Source: Gonatopus flavifemur (lineage: Eukaryota; Arthropoda; Insecta; Hymenoptera; Dryinidae). From it: 64,000 bases of DNA. The notes below the pieces were generated by a model. It ran no database searches and was not told the origin of the DNA. It worked only from the letters and a program-made list of their open reading frames with translations. Below, one piece after another: positions 11,197-22,619 of this stretch. The stretch is taken from assembly GCA_018340375.1 (NCBI GenBank), contig JAFFJZ010000002.1:23454001-23518000 (forward strand). The letters run 5' to 3'. How positions within the stretch are numbered: the stretch's first letter is position 1; each line of letters starts with the position of its first letter. Position numbers and translations under genes: made by a program.

Positions 11197-11585
11197 TTAA
11201 TGAAGTTTGAATTTGGGATCGAGTGTGAGAGAACATCATTCAAAATTGATGTCTATGCATAAAAATGGACTCTATCGAATAGAATACGTTGATCGCAGTG
11301 TCTTATGAAGAAAGAACAAAAACGCATATTTAGATCCCTTTGCAAATTTCAAACATTTCTCGTGTTTCGAGAATTTCTTACATGAAGAATTGTAAATTTG
11401 AATTGGAGAAATCTTATTTTGGCTGAGGAAAAATATTGCATTCCACTGGTCCGCTCTAATAAGTTCTGGGTTGGAGAAGGTTTGTCATGGATATGGTTAC
11501 AAGAAATCCGTATATCGGTTCTATCAAAAGGTCAACTCGAATGACAACAGTGGAAAGTTCAAACACGATCACAGTTAATGAAAAA
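11197..11585. other. Unique AT-rich DNA
   Basis: No gene, paired repeat or RNA structure recognised. Confidence 0.4.
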
Positions 11586-11589
11586 CAAA

Positions 11590-11805
11590 GTGTGTGGGGC
11601 AACTAAACTTCAGTTGTCCCATCTAAATTTGAGCTGGCCAAAATAGAAGTCTAGTTGTATGAAATGCGAATAAAACAATTAATTCAAGGGAAATACAAAA
11701 TTCAGCTATGACGAATAAAATTTGTCAGGATCGACTAAATTTTTGCTCAGAGTGATTAAATTTCTTAGAGCTGTCTAATATTCAACTGAACCTTCTTTCT
11801 CGGTG
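11590..11805. repeat. CACTGAGAAA-type MITE, family shared with 21.26 kb, copy 1
   Basis: It shares with 21260-21473 the ordered segments AGTTGT...GAGCTGG, TTAATTCAAGGGA (against CATTCAAGGGA) and CTAATATTCAACTGAAC, and ends TCTTTCTCGGTG. The left terminus is degenerate. No coding. Confidence 0.6.
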
Positions 11806-12074
11806 TATTATATTTCGAAGGAATCGTTTGTGTAATATTCTACAATTATTGCAAATTAGAATTTGACTCTGAATATCACAGTTGAATAGAAATGCGTTAC
11901 TTTGGTTCAAGCCGAGCGAATATGATTGTAGTACAGGTGTTGTAAAGGACCAGTAACGGTTTTTCACCGGTACTGCAGGACGTCAATAATCGTTGTTTAC
12001 CGGGAGGCAAATTGAAAATGATTATAAACGAAATGATGACAAATCTCAAACGGAAAACATCCGTCACATGGGTA

Positions 12075-12735
12075 CCCAATAAACACACATACGTCTAAAA
12101 AACGTGAAAAACGCCCAATAACCACACGTTGACATTTAGTAATATTCTTCCGTTGATTCGACGTAAAAATGTCGCGGCAGATCACGTGTTTTTCAACTAT
12201 AAAGTAACGTCACAACAACGGTCCAAAAGTCGTTTATAAGACGTCAAATAATGACGTTTTATAATGATGGTTCCAAAATGAGAATCAAACCAGACATATT
12301 ATTTGAAAAATTTTCTAATAATGCAAAAAGAAGGGATTTTTGATAACACAAAAATTTAAGAAGAAAAATATTCATAAATGAAGTCACGCTATTCATTCTT
12401 TCACTTCTCGTTTAGATTTTTGTCCAACGTTGCTGTGTTTTGTTCGACATTCTCAACACGATATCTTCGATTGATGTTCGAGCATTGAAAATGTCATAAA
12501 CAATGCGTCCTCAACACGTGATTGAAGTACATTTCAAAAACGTTTTTTGAAGACGTTTTTCAATGGTCATTTTTTACTATTAGTTTTAGTAATACGTTAT
12601 CGAAACCTCATTTCTGGACGTCTATTCCCTCGTCAGACGTTAACCAAAAATGAACGTTATGAATTCGACGAATAACGTCCGTTCGATAGTGCAACGTTTT
12701 TTCAACGTTGAAATAACGTGCATGTGTTTATTGGG
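12075..12735. repeat. CCCAATAAACACA element with ACGT-word interior, TA duplication
   Basis: It begins CCCAATAAACACACATACGT and ends ACGTGCATGTGTTTATTGGG, with TA on both sides (12073-12074 and 12736-12737). The 661-bp interior repeats ACGTT/AACGT/GACGTC words many times. A second copy lies at 35298-35938 with the same word order. No coding. TA duplication suggests a Tc1/mariner-class transposase acting in trans, which is inference. Confidence 0.85.
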
Positions 12736-13060
12736 TAATACATATTTTTCTGATTTGCTGATAAGATGGGACTGTTCGCTGTAAAGTCATTAGAGTTGAC
12801 CTATCATGCCTTCTGCCACCTGGACTGATTTCACCCCGTTCTTCTCTGTTTGACCGAAAATTTTTTCAATTCCATGAACAATTCAGGATTATTATCAAAT
12901 ATAAAGTATAGTAATTCATGAAGATTGAGCGTTGTTTTTTTTTTGCCCGAATCAAATTCTTCACCTGGAAAAGCCTTGAAAAGTATCACTTTCACAGGAT
13001 TTGTTCATGAAGTTGAAAATGTTAGCTGTAAAGCGAGCAACCGATTGTCATAATTTTCCA

Positions 13061-13299
13061 CACGGAAAAAAAAGATTTATGTAATTCAGCCAATGTCACA
13101 TTTCTAACTTCAGGGTGTTTCATGTTGATAAGAACCGATCTGAAGTGTATAATATTTGAAGCCCAGTTGACAAGACATTCGACTGTTATAGACCGAAATT
13201 GTCTACGATACATCGTGAATTGTCTGTCTCTAGATTACAACTTTCAACTGTCTACATTAGACGAGTTTCGTCTGATATAGACTGACTTTTTTTTCCGTG
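13061..13299. repeat. MITE with CACGGAAAAAAAA ends
   Basis: CACGGAAAAAAAAG on the left mirrors CTTTTTTTTCCGTG on the right. Inside, TAGACNNAATTGTC/TAGACGAGTTTCGTCT words recur in inverted order. The flanks are CA and TA, probably an eroded TA duplication. Confidence 0.65.
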
Positions 13300-15817
13300 T
13301 ATATGAAACTTTTCTCAAAGATTCAAGCATCTGGAACGTTTAATGGAATGCTGTTGTTCGATCAAAAGTTCCAACAATCGGTTGCTAGTTTCAGACTATT
13401 TATTCCACTGCGTAACTCCTTGTCACAAACATTTTCTAAATACATCTCATACTTTTGTCTATTCTCCGAGAGCTCTTTTGCATCACAATTTTGGTGAATC
13501 ATTTATTTGTTCAAGTATGGACGTTTCATGCGTGAGTTGCAACTAACAATGCAGATGAAAACACTTCCATTCGCGTTATGAACAGAAACAACATTTTTCC
13601 CTCCTCAATTTTGTCCATCATTTTCTTTTCTCCACATCTGTAGCACCCTACAACATTCTTCTCTCTCACGGTCTCCGTTAGCAATACAGTGACTAAGCTG
13701 AATATTCTTTCTCATACACGTGGTATCGATTGCGCCGCGTACAGGTTTTCTATCCTGAACGATCCAACTCAATATTATCGAATGAAATAAAAGTTCCAGT
13801 AGTAGATTTTGAAAAGTTTATAAACGCGTTCATTTATTATGTAAATTCTTCAGCTTTTCCTCTTCGGTGGTTTGAGAAAAATATACAATTTATCGTTCAA
13901 CATTATAGTGTACGAAATTAAATCAAGTCTCTGTCCATGCTCGAGGTTGTAAACGATAGAGGTAAATGAAACAAGTGATGTTTAAATATGGTCCATTAAC
14001 ATTATTGTATATTATTATCAAGCATTAATAGTAGTTGAGCAATTAAGAACGCTTCGGTGCCGCAAGTCCGTCGCAAAGCGCCACACAAAAGGTTACGACT
14101 CACTTCATTAACTGAAGAAGCCGCCCTGATTTTTTTCTTCTCGGTTCACATAAAACAGACCGACTAATTAAAATACACAAACCTCTAAGCTTCTCAGTAA
14201 GAGTTAGAAAATATACTCTATCGTTTGGATGTCTATTAAATTTCATATGAATATTAACATTCAGATAATATCCTCTAAATCTCTCATTTGTATCGCATTC
14301 ACAAACTAGTAGTACATATTCAAATTCATTGGTTCCAGGGTCAAGGTTTATGTATCATCACTGATCAATATTGATTCTAATTTTTGCATTGAGAACATAA
14401 CAAACATCGCGAGAGTAGTAGAAGTTGATAAAACTAGTTGAATTTCATTGCATGAACTTTCAATATATTGTTAAGTAGTGTAATTTCATACATCGACGCT
14501 AAAATTAGTTGTGCAACAAAGTCGTGTCGTTGTTTATGTATACTATATTATATTATAGGTGATTGATTTACGTATACCAAACGACGGAAGCGATTTGAAA
14601 ATAAAAAGGGAAAGAAGAAAAGGGTCGAAGCGATGACAAAAAATACTCTACATAATCATAAAAACAGCCCTGCAGAATAATGCGCCGAAGACAAACGCGG
14701 CAGGTCGTCGAACGTTCTTGATACGATAGTGTTTATTATACGCTCACGCTACATTTCGTTATGTGTATATATGTACATATATATTGTTCATACATTCACG
14801 ACCTCTTTCACCAATCCGACCTTTGGCACACGAGCGATGCCTTCACAACCGATGTCAGAGAAAATGCAGCGTGCAAATAAAACCTAGCGAAGAAGAAGAA
14901 GACTCAATATAGCGTGAAACCCTACCCCGGTTGACGAGAGCCAACGATTGATGCGAAGCAGAGACTTGTTGTTTAGATATTGTTGAGTATAAATAATGAG
15001 GTGTACGTTATTTCTTTTTCAATATGGAAACTTTCATGCGAAATTTGTTCATTCCATTCCATAATATTTCCACCCTCTTATTCTTATAATACGATTGAAT
15101 TGGCAATCGAAAATTCATCTCAAAAGTGTGGACTCTTTTGATTTTTTTTGAATATATCCAGAGAAAAGGACAGTACGTACCTAAGGATTGGTACAATTCT
15201 CGATCTTTTCAGGAAGTTTCTATCGAATCCTATCTGTATCTTTATCAAACTTTTATCAACTCAAAAATGTTTATGATGGTAATTTTTGGGATCCGATCAG
15301 GCAAGAATTGTATTGACTCATATATGGAAGACCGAATAACTTCTTCAGAGAGGAACAGCTATTTTCCTAATTTTGAAATTCCCCGATTGAACCTTATTCG
15401 AAACAAGTTCTTCATCCGTTTCGAATGGTTTTTCACATCCTAAACCCTTTTCGCGTATATTAATTTGAACCAACACTTTATTACGCTTCATAAAATAATT
15501 TTTTCAATCCAGATACTCAGCAGAGGCATTCGTTTCTGCAAGATTGCTCGCCCAAGGCGTTCAAGGACTCCGGTAGAACATAATGTCCAATTATTAATTT
15601 TATCGAGTCGTTTGAGTTCAGTTCTTAAACTCACCAACTGAACATTGCGCCTAATTTTTGTGTATTTCGAGTAAAATTTATAGCCTTTAAAATCTATATC
15701 GTGCACGATTGTTTGTATCTCATAAAAAAAAAAGCAATTCCAGAATAGATGAATACAAATATACGAGTTCTCACTTTTCTTTCCTTTTATGTTTCTTCCT
15801 GCTCCTCCCATCTTCTG
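13300..15817. other. Unique, mixed-composition DNA
   Basis: No supported gene. Pockets of higher G+C occur at about 14040-14130 and 14660-14960 without transposon ends. They might be regulatory or untranslated sequence, but nothing identifies a product. Confidence 0.35.
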
Positions 15818-15856
15818 TATCATCATCATCATCATCGTCGTCGTCGTCATCATCTT
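15818..15856. repeat. (ATC/GTC)n microsatellite
   Basis: Trinucleotide run of CATCATCATCATCATCG followed by TCGTCGTCGTCGTCATC. It creates long serine- or histidine-rich open frames in shifted frames that should not be taken as genes. Confidence 0.9.
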
Positions 15857-17197
15857 GTATCCTTGAAAGGACTTCTATCGCCGCTGCTGGTGTTACTCTT
15901 CGATGCTTATATACCACAACCGTGGGTGCTAAGAGAAAGAGGGATGTATATTACTATAATGCAACCACGAACAAGAGAAGCACGGAAGATCAGAGCCGAA
16001 GTGCAGACAGTTTAAAAAAGTGAGCAACAAAAAGAGAGAAGAGTCATAACTGTCCTGGTGCACAGAGGCATTCGTGAATGTCCTGTAAATACGAATAGAA
16101 GTGGTGAAACTGTCCTCTCTCTCTCTCTCTTCCCTTCTTTTTGGATTCTTTTTTTCTTCTCGTCTTGTATCCTTCAAAGGCTGCTGCCTGCTTGCTCGCT
16201 CGCTCGCTTGCTTCCCGCTACTGGTGCTTCTGTTGTCGGTGTTGGCTGGTGTTCCTCGATGACTACTGTGGGTGCTGAAAATGAAGAGGGAGAAACTCAA
16301 TACCGGTTTTCTTGGCTCAACTCGGTACCGAACATCACAAACGCATTGAAAGAGAGTGCTGTTTCGATACTTCAATTACTTATGACACCACTCATGAGCA
16401 TCGTTATATTCGTAAAATCGAGTTCCCTTGTTAACGAATAGAAAAAATATGCAGGTTCGTATCATTGTATATTTTGTAAATGATTTCTTCTGTCGGTATA
16501 TGAAAAGAATTTCTTAGACGAGAAGGAGAAAATTCATTCAGTCTGTCGCACTCTTGGTCGCATCATTCCATCGGCAGATCCGATGCGGCAAAGGCAAGCA
16601 GTCAAGCAGGAGCCCTATCACACGTTATGAGGACGAAAGAAGAAGAAGAAGAAGAAGAAGAAGGAGAAGAAGAGGACGACGAGGAGGAGGACGAAGAAGG
16701 AGAGGTGGGAGGGGGTCTGGCATGGCATTAGTATAGCACGCCAGAATAATTGGGTACAGTCTGGACGGCTACCGTACGTAGCGTCGGCTCCTTTCAAGCA
16801 ACAAGAAGACCTGGAAGAACTCCTATCCTTCTCCCTCTTCATATCCTCATCTCGAACGAGCAAGACAAGAGAAGAAGTACCGGCAAAAAGAACAACACTC
16901 GATGCGAAAAAGAGACCAAAAGAAGGACGACTGGGGGAAGAAGAGCTAGGACTCTTCGAGCTCGAGCAAAAGTAGCTAGCAACGTATATATACGTGTACA
17001 CACGCGAGAAAGAGGAAGATGAAGGGACGGAATTATAGAATAAAAGCAATTCGACTGTGAATGAAACAAAAGCAACGAGAGTGTCTCGCAAAACAACTGA
17101 CCACTTCAAAGAAGAGGAACAAGAAGAGAAGAGTCATAACTGTCTCGATGCCCAGTGGCGCGGATGTCCTGCAAATACAAATAGAATCGAATCCGCT

Positions 17198-17200
<3 letters not shown>
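15857..17200. repeat. Diverged duplicated units between microsatellites
   Basis: TTGTATCCTTGAAAGG...GCTGGTG...TCGATG...GTGGGTGCT at about 15854-15932 recurs diverged at about 16167-16278. GAAGAGTCATAACTGTC...GATGTCCTG.AAATAC.AATAGAA at 16039-16101 recurs at 17131-17190. Unit order suggests an old tandem duplication expanded by repeat slippage. The CpG content is high for the window. No protein can be supported. Confidence 0.6.
16624..16712. repeat. (GAA/GAG)n purine-rich microsatellite
   Basis: A run of AAGAAGAAGAAG grading into GAGGAGGAGGACG and GGGAGGGGG. Its long purine strand lies about 500 bp from the complementary CTT run at 17201, so the two could pair in single-stranded form. Confidence 0.9.
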
Positions 17201-17229
<29 letters not shown>

Positions 17230-17245
17230 CCTTCTTCGTCTTCTT
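17201..17245. repeat. (CTT)n microsatellite
   Basis: CTTCTTCTTCTT repeated about ten times, then degenerate CTCCTTCTTCGTCTTC. Confidence 0.9.
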
Positions 17246-18097
17246 ATTTTTTTGCTTCTTTATATCCTCTGTAGACTACTATTATTCTTTATGGTTGATC
17301 TTTAATCAACGTCAACTACGATGATACTATGTCAGTGAATAATTACATTTTTGACATATATCTGATAAATATGCAACAGCGTTGAATCTTTATTAACATC
17401 TGCTGTCCGATTTTACTCACGTTTCTGAAATTGAGATTCCCTGTGCAGGTTGTTTGTACGGGGAAGATTTCATATTACGAATTACTGTATTTACTAACAA
17501 ATTGAAAATTCACCTGCATCATGAAGTTATTTACTCAGGTATCTTTTTGAAGATATTTCTCCCTGTATTATCAAATAATGAAATTCATTTGTGTTTCGCC
17601 ACAAGGCGTAATAAGGTTGAGAATTTATTTCCGTGAATAATTTCATGATGTGAGTATATTTTCAGTTTGTTACCGAATATGGTGATTTATGATACCAAAG
17701 CCCATCCATTTACAAACGAATAGTAAGTCGAAGTTTGATTGCGCGTTATGTAGCACCAGATTCTTCCGGAATGGATGGAAAATTAAACGGAGATGTTTGT
17801 AATACATTACTGAGGAATCTGGTGATGTATCGGCATGTACACATTACCTTAGCGTGTATGAATTTCGGTCCCATTTTGCTTCAGTCTTGGGCCCACATGA
17901 GCAGGATGGGGCACAAATTGTTTTTGCCAACCTGAAAATACAATATACTTTGGTGCAGGGCTGATTGCGAATCTACGTTGATCGAAACATGACAAAATGT
18001 TGTCCTAACATCAACTGAGCATTCGTTCCGGCTTGGGCCAAGCTTTGGCACATTATAGATGAGTTTCGCGGCAAGCATTGGCACCAGATTAATTCAA
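17246..18097. other. AT-rich DNA, then TTGGGCC/GGCCAA words
   Basis: No gene. Between about 17870 and 18085, TTGGGCCCACAT, TTGCCAACC, TTGGGCCAAGCTTTGG and GCATTGGCACC resemble a word-type repeat that I could not delimit. Confidence 0.3.
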
Positions 18098-19295
18098 CTC
18101 TCAGCCTCCACATCTCATTCACGCAACCACTACCTCCACACGAGTGCGAATTTGGCTTCCCAATTCTCATCCTGTGTGATTTCGTGAAAATAAATCAGGA
18201 TGAAAGTGAAAATTACATGAATTCAGGGTGAAATTTTCCGAGAAATCCATTGATGGTAATAGGTAAAAGAGAAGATCGTGTATTCTGTCTCAAAATTCAA
18301 TGTGAAGGCAATGTATATTATAGAAAAAGTTACTGGCTACACAGGTCAGCGAAATATGATGCGCTAAATCCGAATCTGGCTGCAGAATTACTCTATCACG
18401 TCAGGTTTTTGAGATATTTCGACCTAAAAATGTGAAGAACACTGTTTTTTAGACATATTTGAGGTTACGCAAAGTCGAAGGGTAATTTTTTTTCACAAAA
18501 CTAATAGATGCACCTTGAAGTATAAGTCATCCTCTTCCAAATGCTGTTGAGTTTACTCAGATATCTTTTTTTTTTCCATTGAGATACGACAGTTTGAAAA
18601 TTGTGTCTCCACCTATTTATTGAATACATGAGTGCACAAATTTCAAATTGTCGTATCTTAATGAAAAAAAAGAAGATATTTGAGCAAACTCAACGGCATT
18701 TGGAAGAGGATGACTTATATTTTGAGGTGCATCTATTAGTTTTGTGAAAAAAATTACCATTCGACTTTACGTAACCTCAAATATGTCCAAAAACAGTGTT
18801 CTCCACATTTTTAGGTCGAAATATCCCAAAAATCTGACGTGATAGAGCAATTCTGGAGCTATATACGGATTCAGCGCAGCAAATTACTTCAGAAATGAGA
18901 ATTTCATTTGAAGGAGAATTTCATTGCCGATCAGTGTAATAAATGTGAATGCTGATTATGTTGTTGGGACATATTACACAACTTAGAATGGTCGTAACTT
19001 AGCGAGAAAAAATCATGCATGACCGTTCAATAGCTCATTTTAAACGGGAAGAGTAGTATGAATTGATACAGTTGAGGAAAAAGATCAAGAACATTTTATG
19101 CGTCCTGTACCTCAAAAGTGGCAAAAAAATGCATTTTCCCAGTATATGCTTTTAGATATCTCAAAATCCTGACGTGATAGCCCAATTCTGACTCCGGATT
19201 CGGATTTTACGCAGCAAATTAGCAGGGAAAACCTCGCAGGCCTGTGTTATTGAATTTTTGGTGGTGCGAATTCGCACTCGTGTGGAGGCTGAGGG
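18098..19295. repeat. 1.2-kb TTAA-type element made of inverted modules
   Basis: The right end reads GTGTGGAGGCTGAGGG followed by TTAA (19296-19299). The left end CTCTCAGCCTCCACA is its diverged inverse, preceded by TTCAA. A module containing CTATCACGTCAG occurs three times: inverted at about 18345-18425, direct at 18821-18895 and again at 19158-19222. The two inner copies belong to arms of about 270 bp that fold back around 18620. TTAA plus CCCT ends suggest a piggyBac-type non-autonomous element, which is inference. Confidence 0.7.
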
Positions 19296-19299
19296 TTAA

Positions 19300-21110
19300 T
19301 GTCCAATCTTGTGTTCTTGATCTCCGTTTTGTATATTTTATAGATGATATTCCAGATAATATGTAAACTTATCATAAGCTTGTCAGACTTGTCTTTTGAT
19401 TGCTTTTAGGCTGTTATTAACAACATTGTCAAGGTGAAGTTGCTACAACTCTTGTGTGCACAAAAATTGAGCCAATTTCAACCCTCTCCTGGCGTGGAAT
19501 TGGCTAGCATTTGCCAAGAATGGGCTGAAATTGGGTCGATGTTGATGCACCCAGGGGTATACCCTTGTCGTGTGTCAACTAGTAAACTTCCTTCAACCTT
19601 GTCACAAGGTTAAATTGCTATCTGGGATAGGATATTTGACTCTGCAGTTTATCTCAAAGCTTATAATCATATACCGCTGAAATATAAGAATAAAACTCAG
19701 TTTCTCTTCTTCTTGAAAGTTGTTCTATGCGAATCACTTTAGACCTTGTCTCATTCCTTTATTTGCAAAATCTGATATCACAGAATATGATAATGAAGTG
19801 GATTTGTACAGTTTTTAGGATTTTTACATATTTTGTATAAGATAACGAGAAATTCTATTTAAATAAAATATTATCAGAAAAATTGTAAATTGCATCTGAT
19901 GAATTGGTTCAATTCACGGTGAATGAAATGTTCATCTTTGTTAAAAGGATTGTTGAGTTGTAGGAAAAAAAATCACTCGCACCAATGTAATTTCTTGCCC
20001 TCGGAATTTCCTAGAATCTGAAATCGTGCATCATTGAGGTATTCGATGCTCTCTTCCCAGAGCTCCACTGGCCGTCCTGTATAATTCACGTATCCAGTTA
20101 CAACGTCTTTTACATCACATATTCATTAATAATATACTGATTCCAGGAGTTTTGATCATATAGCAACTCGACTGAGTGATCATGATCGATTTCCATACAG
20201 ATGTTAACGACCCGTGTTCCACTTTCTTCTTCGGCAGTTTATCAGTAGCTGACTTGGTCCTTCTATCACTTCCTCTTTCTCTGCTCTGCCTTCCGTTTCT
20301 CGCTCTTCAACTCTTTCCGTATTCATCTCCATTCGCAACACTGTTTCTTTATTTCAAATGAATTCGTTCATATCCCTTGAATTTCTCGACGACAATCAAC
20401 GATGAACATACATTTTGTTTCGAATAAATTCTTTTCACAGATAATAATCATTATCACTGTACTTCCGATTAGACAATTCCGCTTCACGTTGAATAATTTT
20501 GTTTTTCAAGCAAACAAACAAAATCAAAATGATTTGTAATTTTAGTTCGATATTGTTTTTACAATGGTTATTGTTATTACGATTTTTATTATTCTTTTTT
20601 CATACGATATAATCTCGATGCACAAATTCCTTAAATGTAGTCAGAGAGGCCACATGCGTTGCACGTAACCACAAATTGAGGTTGTGTGCACCACTTATCT
20701 ACATCTTCACAATTCAAACTCAAGTAGAACGCTGAAGTCAATATCAAAACCAATATATTCTATCTTGTAATGATTCAACCGAGGAACTGGAAACGATCAC
20801 ATCGAGTCTTCATGAAATAAAGAAAAAAATAAATACCAATTCCAATTTATTTCTTCCTACAATGGAAATGTGTGAGGTGTATTTCGAATTGAGATGAATC
20901 TCTAGTCTAAATTATTACCGAAAAACCGCAAAGATATCTAGCAAACATAGCAAAGTCTGGGGAATAATATTATGGAGATCGAGGATGAAGCGTTACATTT
21001 CAACGTCAAGTTCAAAAATATCTACGAAAAGAAGAGGAGGGATGAATTCCTTTTACTTTTCTGCCAAGTTTATTTCTACGCGATAACGAATGTTTAAGTG
21101 ACTCTAGGTG
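19300..21110. other. Mostly unique DNA
   Basis: No supported gene. At about 19410-19615, CCAATTTCAACCC, GGCTGAAATTGGG and CAACCTTGTCACAAGGTT suggest a word-type repeat. The pyrimidine-rich stretch at 20218-20350 yields a hydrophobic open frame judged to be chance. Confidence 0.3.
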
Positions 21111-21255
21111 TTTGCTATTTTGTATATAATATTGACAAATTTGCTGGTTCATCAGAAATATTTGCTGCTTCAATTGATCTTGCTGCTCTCTTAGCAATCC
21201 AGTTAACTGTGGCTGCGAATTTTTAGATAGGTTAGGAAAAAAATTGCAATTATTT
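21110..21255. repeat. GCAAAT/TTTGCTG-word element fragment
   Basis: TTTGCTATTTTGTATATAAT, ATTTGCTGCTTCAATTG and CAGTTAACTGTGGCTGCGA match parts of the word-type elements at 48.8, 49.9 and 62.9 kb. No clear ends. Confidence 0.55.
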
Positions 21256-21259
21256 ACTG

Positions 21260-21473
21260 CACTGAGAGAAAGGTGCCTGGTTAGTTGTTCCAGCTCAACT
21301 TTGGCTGGCTTGAATGAAAGTTCAGTTCTCCGAACTATAAATAAAAAAATTCATTCAAGGGAGATAAAAATTCACCCATAACAAATAAACTCCACTCAGC
21401 CCAGCTACATTGTTACTTAGTGTGACTGAATTTCCTAGCTGTTTAATATTCAACTGAACTATTTTTCTCAGAC
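21260..21473. repeat. CACTGAGAGAAAGG MITE, copy 2
   Basis: It opens CACTGAGAGAAAGGTGCC and closes with TATTCAACTGAACTATTTTT then CTCAG. The interior aligns with 11590-11805 (CATTCAAGGGAGATAAAAAT against TTCAAGGGAAATACAAAAT). Confidence 0.65.
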
Positions 21474-21499
21474 CAAGTAGAGTTGAATACCATGCTGCT

Positions 21500-22200
21500 T
21501 CAACTCCGCTCTGGTTTAAAAACCCTATTGAATCCCAATGATTGATGAGATTTATTAGGAACATTGTAACGGTAAACGACCATTCACACTTCTTCAAACC
21601 CGTTGGAACCCATTGGAAATTGAAAATTTGAAAAAAAAGTTGTTGAAACAGCAAACCTCGAAAATTTGCTCCACTGATATGGCAAAACTTGTTGTTGAAT
21701 TAGCAAAAAATTTGCTATTACAGCAAAAATCTTGCTCTATCAAGAAGCGCTTGCCATTCAGCAATCCGTAATTGTAGATATTCAGACGGCTAGAAAATTT
21801 TGCTGTAACAGCAACCGTTTTGCTTATTCAGCAAAGCAGATTTTCCGGAATTGCTTTTTCAGCAAGAATTTTTTTCTGCGCGTGGTTATTTATCGTTGCA
21901 AAGTTTGTATTGATTAATGGGTTTCAATAGACTCGTTTTACCAGGGTGCGTAATTGAATTGGCATGCGTAATTGAATGCATTATTTTTTTCTCTCAGTAT
22001 ATCAAATATATTTGTTTATGAATGATTCGATTACCAACCCTGGTAAGAACCAACTATTGGATTTCATTAAGGTATATAAACTTTGCAATCGCGAATGACC
22101 ATTCAAACTCGTTGAACCATTGAAAAACCGGTTTTTAATGGGTTCGAATGGGTTTGAATTTTCGTTCCCCGTTGCAAAGTGTGTATTAACTTTCTCAACC
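21500..22200. repeat. AACCCATTGAAA / TTGCAAAGTTTGTAT repeat split by a GCAAAT-word element
   Basis: AAACCCGTTGGAACCCATTG (about 21598) and ACCATTCAAACTC...AATGGGTT (about 22100-22150), with CGTTGCAAAGTTTGTATT at 21893, form inverted segments related to 55.93-56.14 kb. Between them, 21655-21885 is dense in GCAAAA/TTTTGCTG words and looks like a separate insertion. Boundaries approximate. Confidence 0.45.
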
Positions 22201-22340
22201 AGAGAATTGAACTTGTTTGAAAGTATATTTGGAGATATGGGGATCGATATCAGGGATAAGAAAAGGAGTTCTACAAGCTGATTAAGTTTCAGAATGCTGC
22301 AACTTTTCTTAAAAATACTGACTGCTGGAGTTGCAACGTA

Positions 22341-22617
22341 CCCAGCCAACAAAATCAAGGCAGCGCTTCTGATAGTGGTGCTACCATTCACTTATACAGT
22401 TGAAAATCTTCTGTACATATACGGCTTCATTTATGTATGGAAATAGGAGTCACTTGGTAGTATTTTTACTAGGAGTACTACTTGGTAGCGCTTCCTGATA
22501 ATACTGGTAGCGCTGAGGTAGTGCTACTTTATAAATTGAATCATAAAGCTACTACGTTGCTACCACTAGCACTGCTAGTAGCAGAAACGTGAATTTGGAA
22601 GCACTTTGCTGGCTGGG
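22341..22617. repeat. CCCAGCCAGCAAA MITE with GTAGC/GCTAC-word interior, TA duplication
   Basis: It starts CCCAGCCAACAAAATC and ends GCACTTTGCTGGCTGGG, with TA at 22339-22340 and 22618-22619. The interior repeats GGTAGC, GTAGTGCTAC and CTACTACGTTGCTACC words. Confidence 0.8.
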
Positions 22618-22619
22618 TA

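Noticed and set aside
15488..17324. Many long open frames on both strands across the microsatellite island
   Set aside because: They read trinucleotide repeats (poly-S, poly-R, poly-F, poly-L) in shifted frames. No coherent start, splice signal or domain.
20176..20361. Hydrophobic frame containing SLSVADLVLLSLP, like the second helix of a rhodopsin-type receptor
   Set aside because: It lies in a pyrimidine-rich stretch that makes hydrophobic codons by default. The downstream tryptophan and cysteine expected in such receptors are missing and the frame stops soon after.
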